Source: Verrucomicrobiaceae bacterium (GTDB lineage Bacteria > Verrucomicrobiota > Verrucomicrobiia > Verrucomicrobiales > Verrucomicrobiaceae). Taken from it: DNA of 64,000 nt. Both the position numbers and the translations under genes were made by a program. How positions within the stretch are numbered: the stretch's first letter is position 1; each line of letters starts with the position of its first letter. The notes beneath the pieces were generated by a model that worked only from the letters and a program-made list of their open reading frames with translations, was not told where the DNA came from and made no database searches. This document shows positions 1-7,740 of this stretch, in pieces. The stretch lies in assembly GCA_015075365.1 (NCBI GenBank), contig JABTUN010000002.1:1116001-1180000 (forward strand), in the 5' to 3' direction.

Positions 1-1572
1 GCCGCCCATCCGCAGGTCGATCTGGCCCGTGGCCGTCAGGATCGCGTCCCGCCACGATTCCCAGTCCAGCCGCCGCCGCGTCATGCGGGCGTACAGCTTG
101 TTCTCCGGGTCGCGCGCCTCGGACTCCGGCGCCACGCTGGCCTGCTGCCAGGTGGCGGAGTTCAAAATCTCCCGGTGCAGCCACTTGATCGACCAGCCGT
201 GCTCGATGAAGCGCCCTGTCAGATCATCCAGCAGCTCCGGATGCGTCGGCGGCTCGCCCAGATTGCCAAACTCGCTCGGCGTGTCCACCAGCCCGCGCCC
301 GAAGTGATGCTTCCACACCCGGTTCACGATCACCCGCGCCGCCAGCGGCGCCGCGTCCTCGATGATCGCCTGCGCCAGTTGCAGCCGGCCGCTGCCGGAG
401 GTAAACCGGCGCGGCGCGCCCGACTTCGAGGGAAACGCGCTCAGAAACCGCCGCGGCACCACCTCCCCCAGGTCGTTCGGATCACCGCGCCGCATGAATT
501 CCAGATCACGCGCCATCCCCGGCTTGTAATCCAGCTTCGTGCCGTGCTCCTTCTCCTTGTTCACCACGAACAGCGCCGCCTCCTCCACCGCGTTTGCCAT
601 CGGCATGTGGTAATGCGGCGTCGCCGCCTGGATCGCCGCGATCTTCTCCTCCCGCGCCTTCTTCTGCGCCTCGTAATCCGCCGGCTTCTTCTTCGCCATG
701 TCCTTGATCTCCTTCTCCAGCGCCGCCACCTGCTTGCGCGCCGCCTCCACCGGCTTCCAAAACGCGTCGCTCATCGTCGGCAGCTCCGCCAGCTTCACGG
801 AGGCAAACACCCCCGCCAGCGCGTAGTAATCCTGCGCCGTCACCGGGTCCGACTTGTGGTCGTGACAGCGCGCGCAGGCCAGCGTCAGCCCCAGAAAGGT
901 CCGCCCCACCGCGTCCACGTGCTCCTCCCACTCGTCCGCCACCGTCGTCTTGATGATCTCCGGCGGCAGTTGCAGCTCCTTGAAGTAGGTCGGGCTCAGC
1001 CCGATGAAGCCCAGCGCCACGCGGTCCTGCGGGCCGCATTCCGGCAGGTAATCCGCCGCCAGTTGCCACAGCACAAAGCGGTCATACGGCATGTCCTCGT
1101 TGAAGGCACGCACCACCCAGTCGCGGTAGAGATAGGAATACTTCGTCGAGTCCAGCCAGTCCGGCGTGATGTCCGTGTAGCGCGCCAGGTCCAGCCAGTG
1201 CCGCGCCCAGCGCTCCCCGTAGTGTGGCGAGTTCAGCAGCCCGTTGATGTCGTCTTTCAGACCGGGTTGTTCATCCGTGCCCATCGGCAGCCCGGTCAGG
1301 TCAAACGCCAGCCTCCGCCGCAGCACCCGCTCCTCCGCCCTCGGCGCCGGTTTCAGGCCCGCTGCCTCCATCTTCGCCAGGATGTAATGATCGATCCGGG
1401 TCTTCGGCCAGGCCGTCTCCTTCACCACCGGCAGCGGCGTGCGTTTCAGCGGCGCAAAGGACCACGGCACCGGCTTCGGTCCTTCCTTCTTCGCCGCCAG
1501 CGCATGCCCCGCACAGGCAAGCGCGAGCAACGGGCACCAAAACAAAAAGCGAGTGGCACGTGAACAGATCAT
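1..1572 (-). CDS. DUF1549/DUF1553 (PSD1-type) secreted protein, 3' end cut by window
   Basis: The first 524 codons are inside the window and the C-terminus lies beyond base 1. The protein begins with an export signal (hydrophobic run LFWCPLLALACAGHALA) and then shows the DUF1549 pattern: RIDHYILAKMEAAGLKPAP near residue 60, the LTGLP motif near 95, HWLDLARY, and CARCHDHKSDP near residue 225, which contains a CxxCH haem-like site. The later part (RVIVNRVWKHHFGRGLV, GEPPTHPELLD) is the start of DUF1553. Proteins with this pair are expanded in Planctomycetes and Verrucomicrobia and often sit beside DUF1501 or LamG genes. Their chemistry is not settled. The start is the ATG at 1572, directly before the signal peptide. 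Confidence 0.9.
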   Translation of the reverse strand, partial: MICSRATRFLFWCPLLALACAGHALAAKKEGPKPVPWSFAPLKRTPLPVVKETAWPKTRIDHYILAKMEAAGLKPAPRAEERVLRRRLAFDLTGLPMGTDEQPGLKDDINGLLNSPHYGERWARHWLDLARYTDITPDWLDSTKYSYLYRDWVVRAFNEDMPYDRFVLWQLAADYLPECGPQDRVALGFIGLSPTYFKELQLPPEIIKTTVADEWEEHVDAVGRTFLGLTLACARCHDHKSDPVTAQDYYALAGVFASVKLAELPTMSDAFWKPVEAARKQVAALEKEIKDMAKKKPADYEAQKKAREEKIAAIQAATPHYHMPMANAVEEAALFVVNKEKEHGTKLDYKPGMARDLEFMRRGDPNDLGEVVPRRFLSAFPSKSGAPRRFTSGSGRLQLAQAIIEDAAPLAARVIVNRVWKHHFGRGLVDTPSEFGNLGEPPTHPELLDDLTGRFIEHGWSIKWLHREILNSATWQQASVAPESEARDPENKLYARMTRRRLDWESWRDAILTATGQIDLRMGG

Positions 1573-1847
1573 CCCAGTATCTACACACCTCACCCCGCCC
1601 GGCTTTCAGCCCCCGCTCACCCGCCACTCCTCCCCATGCCCCATTTCAGGCTTCGGCAACCGCAGCGCGGCTGAAAAAGATCAATGGCATGTTGACTCCA
1701 AACTCCATCACTCCACGACTCCGCCGCTGCCAGAATCACCCATCCTGATACCGCGGAGAATGCTCAGCAACCTCCCAAGCCGCCTCTTCCTCCCCGACCG
1801 TTCACCCGGGGAAAAATGACGGGCACGCGTGACGTACTCGTGCAGCC

Positions 1848-2741
1848 ATGATCCACGTCATCTTCTTCCTGCTCGCCTTTGCCTCGCTCCTGAATGCCCA
1901 GACTGATGACGGGAAGCTGCGCATCATCGTCTTTGGCGCGCATCCGGATGACGCGGAGTACAAGGCGGGCGGCACGGCGGTGAAGTGGGCGCGGCTGGGG
2001 CATCATGTGAAGCTGGTGTCGGTGACGAACGGGGATGTGGGCCACTGGAAGGAGGCGGGCGGCCCGCTGGCGCTGCGCCGCGCGGCGGAGGCGGCGGCCT
2101 GCGCGAAGAAGCTGGGCGTGACCTCGCAGGTGCTCGACATCCACGATGGGGAGCTGGTGCCGTCCCTGGAGAACCGGAAGCTGATCACGCGTGTGATCCG
2201 CGAGTGGAAGGCGGACATTGTGATCGCCCACCGGCCGTGGGATTACCATCCGGACCATCGCTATGTGGGTGTGCTGATCCAGGACGCGGCCTTCATGGTG
2301 ACGGTGCCCTTCATCTGCCCGGATGTGCCGCCGCTGAAGAAGAACCCGGTGTTCCTGTATTCGAGCGATGGATTCCAGAAGCCGTATCCCTTCACGCCGG
2401 ACATCGCGGTGAGCGTGGACGATTCCTTTGAGCAGAAGCTGGACGGCATCCATGAGCTGACCTCGCAGCACTATGAAGGCGGCGCGAACGGCTCCGAGGA
2501 GCATGTGAAGAGCGTGCCGCCGGCCAGCGATGAAGTGGGACGCCGCGCATGGCTGAAGCGCCGCTGGGGCGCACGCCAGGGCAGCGAGGCGGACAAGTAC
2601 CGCGACCTGCTGATCAAGCTGTATGGCGAGGAGAAGGGCAAGGCGGTGAGGTATGCGGAGACCTTTGAGATCTGCGAGTATGGCCGCCGTCCGTCGCTGG
2701 AGGAGATCAAGAAGCTGTTTCCGTTTTACGACGGGAAGTGA
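1848..2741 (+). CDS. PIG-L/LmbE family deacetylase, exported
   Basis: A 297-residue protein of the PIG-L (LmbE-like) family, Zn-dependent enzymes that remove N-acetyl groups from GlcNAc-type conjugates. The metal motif HPDD is at residues 35-40 (GAHPDDAEYKAGG), and the second histidine site is in DYHPDHRYVG near residue 140. An N-terminal hydrophobic segment (IFFLLAFASLLNAQ) looks like a signal peptide, so it probably acts outside the cytoplasm, as do many Planctomycete and Verrucomicrobial members. The substrate is unknown. It is transcribed divergently from the DUF1549 gene, and its 3' end overlaps the converging phosphoesterase gene by 16 nt. Confidence 0.88.
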   Translation: MIHVIFFLLAFASLLNAQTDDGKLRIIVFGAHPDDAEYKAGGTAVKWARLGHHVKLVSVTNGDVGHWKEAGGPLALRRAAEAAACAKKLGVTSQVLDIHDGELVPSLENRKLITRVIREWKADIVIAHRPWDYHPDHRYVGVLIQDAAFMVTVPFICPDVPPLKKNPVFLYSSDGFQKPYPFTPDIAVSVDDSFEQKLDGIHELTSQHYEGGANGSEEHVKSVPPASDEVGRRAWLKRRWGARQGSEADKYRDLLIKLYGEEKGKAVRYAETFEICEYGRRPSLEEIKKLFPFYDGK

Positions 2742-3463
2742 GCCTCGTGCCGCCACACGCGGCCGGGAGCGCAGATCCAGCGCTCGACGGGCTTGGTGGT
2801 CTTGTAGCCGCCGCCAGCGGCCCAGGGTGAGAAGGCGGGCAGGATCCAGCGCTCGCGGGTGGTGCCGATGGGTTCACGCACCATGGCAGGGAGCTTGATG
2901 CGCAGGCCCGCGCCATCGCTCAAAATCACCGCCGGGTGCTCGTGGCCGGTGATATGAACGAGGTCGGCATCGGTGGCGTCGCTCTCGACCGCCTTGAAGT
3001 GGTGCCCGTGCGAAAAGAGGAAGCCCTCCTCGCGGTGCGTGCTGACGAACGGCCAGTTCCGCCGCAGCGCGGCACGGTCGTGGTTGCCGTGGATGCAGAT
3101 GATCTCCTCGACATGCGGCTGGATGTTTTCCAACAACTGGACCGTCTCCACCGCGGAGCCGGAGCCGTCCATGATGTCGCCCACGAGGATGAGGCGGCGC
3201 GGCAGGTGGTCCGCCAGCAGAGCGAGCAGCATCTCCTCGATCTGCGGCATGCCGAAATCCGGCAGCAGCGCCCCCTGGCGTGCCCGGTGCACCTCGTAGC
3301 CGAAATGGATGTCCGCCACCGCCATCCAGCGCTGCGTGGCATGCACGAGCGCCCGGCGGCTGTCCAGCAGCACCCCGGGAGCGACGTTTGCGGTGGCAAA
3401 GCCTGTGGAAGCGGCTAAAGACACGCCCCCAATCAACCCCCAAGCCATGGAACCGCAAGCCAC
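2726..3463 (-). CDS. Metallophosphoesterase, PdeM-like
   Basis: A calcineurin-type phosphoesterase with all expected metal motifs in order: ADIHFGYE (D-x-H), VGDIMDG (GD), HGNHDRA (GNHD) and ITGHEHPA (GHxH). Size and the N-terminal GVLLDSRRALVHATQRWMAVAD segment resemble PdeM, the ligase-associated DNA-repair phosphoesterase. No ATP-dependent ligase or LigD-type helicase gene lies beside it here, so that role is only a family inference. The longest start (ATG at 3463) would overlap the divergent lysS start by 17 nt. Internal GTG or ATG starts before the ADIH motif are possible, so the N-terminus is uncertain. Confidence 0.8.
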   Translation of the reverse strand: MACGSMAWGLIGGVSLAASTGFATANVAPGVLLDSRRALVHATQRWMAVADIHFGYEVHRARQGALLPDFGMPQIEEMLLALLADHLPRRLILVGDIMDGSGSAVETVQLLENIQPHVEEIICIHGNHDRAALRRNWPFVSTHREEGFLFSHGHHFKAVESDATDADLVHITGHEHPAVILSDGAGLRIKLPAMVREPIGTTRERWILPAFSPWAAGGGYKTTKPVERWICAPGRVWRHEAHFPS

Positions 3464-4916
3464 AGAACACTCCGAATCCGAACTGCTTCAAATTCGCCGC
3501 GACAAGCTCGACGAATTGACGAAAGCGGGCGTGGACGCGTTTGGCGGCCGTTTTGACACCACGCATCAACCGGGCGCGCTGAAGGCGGACTTTGAGGAAA
3601 ACCTCACCGTGAGCGTCGCGGGCCGCATGTTGAGCCGTCGTGAGATGGGGAAGGCCACCTTCTTCGACCTCGGCGACATCTCCGGCCGTATGCAGTGCTA
3701 CCTGAGCAAGGGCGACGTGGGCGACGAGGCCTACAAGCAGTTCAACCACCTCGTCGATATCGGCGACTTCGTCGGCATCGAGGGCTTCACCTTCATCACC
3801 AAGCGCGGTGAGAAGTCCATCCACGTCAAAAAGCTCACGCCGCTGTCCAAGGCGCTGCGTCCGCTGCCGGACAAGTGGCACGGCGTCTCCGACAAGGAGA
3901 TCAAATACCGCCAGCGCTACCTCGACCTCATTTCGAACGACCGCAGCCGCGAGATCTTCGTCACGCGCAGCAAGATGGTCGCGGCGATCCGCAACTACAT
4001 GCAGGAGCGCGGCTTCCTCGAAGTCGAAACGCCGATGATGCAGGACGTGCCCGGCGGCGCCGCGGCGAAGCCCTTCGAAACCTTCTTCCATGCGCTGAAC
4101 CAGCCCATGTTCCTGCGCATCGCGCCGGAGCTGTTTTTGAAGCGCCTGTTGGTGGCCGGCTTCACGCAGATCTTCGAATTGAACCGCAATTTCCGCAACG
4201 AAGGCCTCAGCCGCCGTCACAATCCGGAGTTCACCATGCTGGAGGCCTACTGGGCCTACGCCGACTTCGAAAAGATGGCCGACCTCGTCGAAGGCCTGAT
4301 CTGCCATCTCGCGGAAAACTTCTGCGGCGGACTCAAGATCGAGCACAAGGACGAGGAGGGCAACGTCACCAAGACCATCAACCTCGCGCGGCCGTGGAAG
4401 CGTGCCCGCTACACCGATTTGCTGAAAAGCATCGACCCGCAGTGGTATGACTACACGCCGGAGCAGCGCAAAGTCCGCGCGAAGGAACTCGGTGTCGAGA
4501 TCGGACCGAACTTCGAGGACTACGAGGTCACCCAGCACGTCTTCGAGCGCCTCATCGAGGCGAAGCAGTTCGATCCGCTCTACGTCACGCATTGCCCGAA
4601 GGAACTCGTGCCTTTGGCCAAGCAGAACGCCGAGGACGATTCCATCGTCGATGTCTATGAACTCGTCATCAACGGCCAGGAGATCAGCCCCGGTTACTCC
4701 GAGCTGAACAACCCCATCGTCCAGCGCGAGCGCCTGGAGCACCAGGCCGGCGAGGAGACGCAAAAGATCGACGAGGAGTTCATCCTCGCCCTCGAGCACG
4801 GCATGCCGCCCGCCGGCGGCATCGGCATCGGCATCGACCGCCTCATCATGATGCTCACCGGCGCCGAAAGCATCCGCGACGTGATCCTTTTCCCGCAGCT
4901 GAAGCGCAGGGAGTAA
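3447..4916 (+). CDS. lysS: Lysine--tRNA ligase, class II
   Basis: Charges tRNA-Lys with lysine in the cytoplasm. The 489-residue product has the usual class II LysRS layout. An N-terminal OB-fold anticodon-binding domain (VAGRMLSRREMGKATFFDL) comes first. Motif 1 (ETPMMQDVPGGAAAKPFET), motif 2 (FRNEGLSRRHNPEFTMLEAY) and motif 3 (GIGIGIDRLIMMLTGAESIR) follow, ending in the conserved ILFPQLK tail. The ATG at 3447 gives the normal family length; an upstream in-frame ATG at 3309 would add 46 residues lying within the opposite-strand gene and was rejected. The last 57 nt recur in diverged form at 10115-10171. Confidence 0.97.
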   Translation: MEPQATEHSESELLQIRRDKLDELTKAGVDAFGGRFDTTHQPGALKADFEENLTVSVAGRMLSRREMGKATFFDLGDISGRMQCYLSKGDVGDEAYKQFNHLVDIGDFVGIEGFTFITKRGEKSIHVKKLTPLSKALRPLPDKWHGVSDKEIKYRQRYLDLISNDRSREIFVTRSKMVAAIRNYMQERGFLEVETPMMQDVPGGAAAKPFETFFHALNQPMFLRIAPELFLKRLLVAGFTQIFELNRNFRNEGLSRRHNPEFTMLEAYWAYADFEKMADLVEGLICHLAENFCGGLKIEHKDEEGNVTKTINLARPWKRARYTDLLKSIDPQWYDYTPEQRKVRAKELGVEIGPNFEDYEVTQHVFERLIEAKQFDPLYVTHCPKELVPLAKQNAEDDSIVDVYELVINGQEISPGYSELNNPIVQRERLEHQAGEETQKIDEEFILALEHGMPPAGGIGIGIDRLIMMLTGAESIRDVILFPQLKRRE

Positions 4917-5028
4917 TGGCCGCCACGAGTGCCTGTCGTCAAAGAGATAAAGTAGGGTTCGAGTTTGAGTTGCCTTTTGGAGTCGCATTTTCTGCATGAC
5001 ATCGTGAGTGTTAAGCTGATTTATACCC

Positions 5029-6111
5029 ATGCTAAATGGGCAACGAACCAAAGCGCCATCGCGTGCAGAACTGTTCTTCCAAGAACTGATTGCCGAGCCA
5101 TCTACTGCCTTCGCCAAGCTTTTCGGCCTGGCGGTGGAAAAGGCAGATGAAAACCAATGGCGGGAATTCAAAGAGGCAAAATTCATTGATGATCCACTCC
5201 CTCCAGCATCCGAGGATGGCGGAAAGAAATGTCGGGACGAGAAGAAGCGTCGTGACGATTCAGTGAAGAATCTGTGGAGTGAGAACTTGTCGGCATTTGC
5301 AAACACCGGCGGTGGCATCCTGATCTGGGGAATTAAGACCAAGGACCGCTTTGCGGATGAGCCGTCGCTAGCGGGTGATGCCCAGCGGCTAGCGGATCGC
5401 TTGATCACTCTGCAAAATGACGCGGTGGATCCTCCTGTCACTGGTGTTGATGTGCAGGCGGTGACTGAAGAAGGATCCAAGGCGGGATTCGTCGTCTGTT
5501 ATATTCCAGAGAGTGCATTTTCGCCGCATCGGTCTCTATGGGCAGAATACGAGTATTACATGCGCACAGGTGATGGGAATCGCCGTGTCCCTACAGCCCT
5601 TCTTCGGAGAATGTTCTATCCGCAGTTCTTGCCTTGGCTGGCACCAAATGTGAAAGCGTGGCTCGAAATTCCCACCTCAGAAATGGGAAGTGCTTACCAC
5701 AATCGCGACGGGTTGTACCATCTCTTCCTGACGGTCAGCATAACCAATCGTGGAAACGCCTCGGCTCAGGAGGTTTGTATTCAACTCGAATCTGAAACGC
5801 CCTGTGACCTGAATGAGGGCATGTTAAGAGAGTCTTTATGGGCGAGGATCACTGACGGGGGTGCATGGTTGTATTATGCCAAAATCACAATCCATCCCGA
5901 CCAAACCGTCCCGTTTCTGGTTAGCATGACGAACCGTCAGGGGTTTCAGGCACCAGAGGATGGGAAATATTTCAAACTACGATTCAAGATCTTTGCGCAC
6001 AATGCACCCATCATGATTTCGGAAGTCACATTCACGGGAGCCGAGCTAAAGAAAACCATCGATGAGAAACAGCCCGTTATCCGAGATGCCCTGCCGCGTT
6101 CCCAGACATGA
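5029..6111 (+). CDS. AlbA_2 (Schlafen-type) domain protein
   Basis: A 360-residue protein whose N-terminal half (about residues 43-190) matches the Schlafen AlbA_2 pattern. It has QWREFKEAKF as the entry strand and helix, then the hallmark SENLSAFANTGGGILIWGI, and DRLITLQNDAVDPPV. The C-terminal half (LFLTVSITNRGNASAQEVCI and following) looks like a beta-sandwich. AlbA_2 proteins occur as regulators and in anti-phage or toxin-like loci, and some Schlafen cores cleave RNA. No specific activity can be read from this sequence. It is the first gene of the insert behind lysS, and its start ATG is 112 nt after the lysS stop. Its coding sequence is visibly less GC-rich than lysS. Confidence 0.75.
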   Translation: MLNGQRTKAPSRAELFFQELIAEPSTAFAKLFGLAVEKADENQWREFKEAKFIDDPLPPASEDGGKKCRDEKKRRDDSVKNLWSENLSAFANTGGGILIWGIKTKDRFADEPSLAGDAQRLADRLITLQNDAVDPPVTGVDVQAVTEEGSKAGFVVCYIPESAFSPHRSLWAEYEYYMRTGDGNRRVPTALLRRMFYPQFLPWLAPNVKAWLEIPTSEMGSAYHNRDGLYHLFLTVSITNRGNASAQEVCIQLESETPCDLNEGMLRESLWARITDGGAWLYYAKITIHPDQTVPFLVSMTNRQGFQAPEDGKYFKLRFKIFAHNAPIMISEVTFTGAELKKTIDEKQPVIRDALPRSQT

Positions 6112-6153
6112 AGATTCTGCTTGGAAGCTGTTTTGAAAGTCCTATTAAGCCCT

Positions 6154-6339
6154 ATGCACACAGAAGCATCGACCGAAGCCCGCCTCGCAAAGTTGGAAGC
6201 AGACATCAAGCAGGTTCTTGCCAATCAGGCTTATATTGAAGGCCTGCTTTACGCCGTTGTTCAAAAGACCGTTGACCCGAAGAACTTCAAAGCAATCAAC
6301 AACATGGCTGAAGCCGCACGGAAATCAGCACTCGGTTGA
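6154..6339 (+). CDS. Small hypothetical coiled-coil protein
   Basis: A 61-residue protein, mostly charged and helical (TEARLAKLEADIKQVLANQA then YAVVQKTVDPKNFKAINNMA). The first half has a heptad-like pattern, suggesting a short coiled coil. I recognise no family. The ATG at 6154 is preferred to an upstream TTG at 6121. It sits 42 nt after the AlbA_2 gene and 22 nt before the LRR gene on the same strand, so it is probably co-transcribed and might be a partner of one of them. Confidence 0.5.
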   Translation: MHTEASTEARLAKLEADIKQVLANQAYIEGLLYAVVQKTVDPKNFKAINNMAEAARKSALG

Positions 6340-6361
6340 TTTTTCAAAAAACTAAGCACCG

Positions 6362-7738
6362 ATGGCAGGTTGGAACGACTGTTCATCGAGCAATCCCCCC
6401 ATGCAGGACAACGCCAATCGGTCTTTGATCCCACATCCCGGACTCGGGATGGCTCGCGATGGCACTGCGGTAAGGCAGGTCGTCGCGGAGATGGTTTCGG
6501 GAGCGCTGGAGATTATGCAGGCGCGCTCGTCCGCCCTAGTGCCGCGTTTCTCCGTCGGAGACCATCTGCTGTGTGAGCCGGACTATCTGCAAATCCTGTT
6601 GTGGGCTGAGGAATTGGGATTGACACCCGAGCTTGTGGTCAAGCACCTGTTCAGGCTGCCAACCGATGTTCAACCAGGGTGGAAAGATGAATGTGCAACT
6701 TACATCGAAGATGGACGCCTGACCCGCATCGCTTTGGATCGTGACTTACTGCCCGTTGATTGCACACGCTGGCAGAAGGGTATGGACCTGAAATCCTTGA
6801 GAATCTGGGGCGTTAATGAGAAGGCCGTGCGTTGTGCACCTAGAGCGCTCAAGCTGCGGCATCTTACTGTGGTTGGGCAACAATTGACGACACTGGACCT
6901 CAACGAGCTTCCTTTATTGCAAGAGCTGCGGTGCCACGACAATAGCCTCCGTCAACTCGACTTACGCGCAGTTCCTGAATTGCAAAAGCTGTGGTGCTGG
7001 TCCAACCAGCTCGTCGAACTCGACCTCAGCGCGGTTCCAGGGTTACATTCATTGGAGTGCTACTCAAACCAGCTCCGCGACCTAGATCTTAGTTCGGTTC
7101 CTGAGTTGCGTAAATTGGGATGCCATGAAAATAAGCTCTGCAAACTCGACCTCAGCACGGTGCCAGAGCTGCGTAAGCTGGGATGTTTCAACAACCAGCT
7201 TACGGATCTCGATGTCAGCAGGGTTCCTGCGTTACAGGATCTGTATTGCTACTCCAATCAGATCACCAAACTCGCAATAGGCTTGCTTCCTGAGCTGCGT
7301 AATTTGGGCTGCCAAGACAACAGGCTCAGCGAACTTGACCTCAGCGGCGTTCCTGAGTTGCGCCAATTGGGCTGTTCCAACAACCAGTTAAACGAAATCG
7401 ACCTTAGTTCGTTGCCAGCATTGCAACTTCTGCAATGCGGCTCGAATTGCATCACTGAACTCAATCTCAACGGAGTTCCTGCGCTACAGCAATTGGGCTG
7501 CGAATCCAATCAGCTCCGCACACTCGAACTCACGAAAGTTCCGGATTTGCAGAGGTTAAATTGCAAACATAATCAACTCAGCGAACTCGACCTCAGCGCC
7601 GTCCCAGCGTTACAAGAGCTGTGGTGCGACGACAACAATCTCAGCGAACTCGACATCACGCCATTGAAAATCCTGACAAAGCTGAGTTATGACAAAAGCA
7701 AAACCCGCCTGATACAACGCCCCGACCAGAATTTCTGA
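6362..7738 (+). CDS. Leucine-rich repeat protein
   Basis: A 458-residue protein with no signal peptide. After about 150 unrecognised residues, a run of about thirteen 21-residue leucine-rich repeats fills roughly residues 165-450. The consensus is LxxLxCxxNQLxxLDLSxVPx; the cysteine after the second leucine is present in twelve units and the closing proline in nearly all. The repeats are also visible in DNA as a 63-nt period. Such solenoids bind protein or nucleic acid ligands; the target is unknown. The stop codon is 2 nt before the next gene, so the two are almost certainly co-translated. ATG at 6401 is an alternative start. Confidence 0.85.
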   Translation: MAGWNDCSSSNPPMQDNANRSLIPHPGLGMARDGTAVRQVVAEMVSGALEIMQARSSALVPRFSVGDHLLCEPDYLQILLWAEELGLTPELVVKHLFRLPTDVQPGWKDECATYIEDGRLTRIALDRDLLPVDCTRWQKGMDLKSLRIWGVNEKAVRCAPRALKLRHLTVVGQQLTTLDLNELPLLQELRCHDNSLRQLDLRAVPELQKLWCWSNQLVELDLSAVPGLHSLECYSNQLRDLDLSSVPELRKLGCHENKLCKLDLSTVPELRKLGCFNNQLTDLDVSRVPALQDLYCYSNQITKLAIGLLPELRNLGCQDNRLSELDLSGVPELRQLGCSNNQLNEIDLSSLPALQLLQCGSNCITELNLNGVPALQQLGCESNQLRTLELTKVPDLQRLNCKHNQLSELDLSAVPALQELWCDDNNLSELDITPLKILTKLSYDKSKTRLIQRPDQNF

Positions 7739-7740
7739 CC

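Noticed and set aside
2874..5480. An 868-codon minus-strand frame over lysS
   Set aside because: It is antisense to an unmistakable LysRS and has no recognisable domain; its far end only repeats shifted phosphoesterase sequence.
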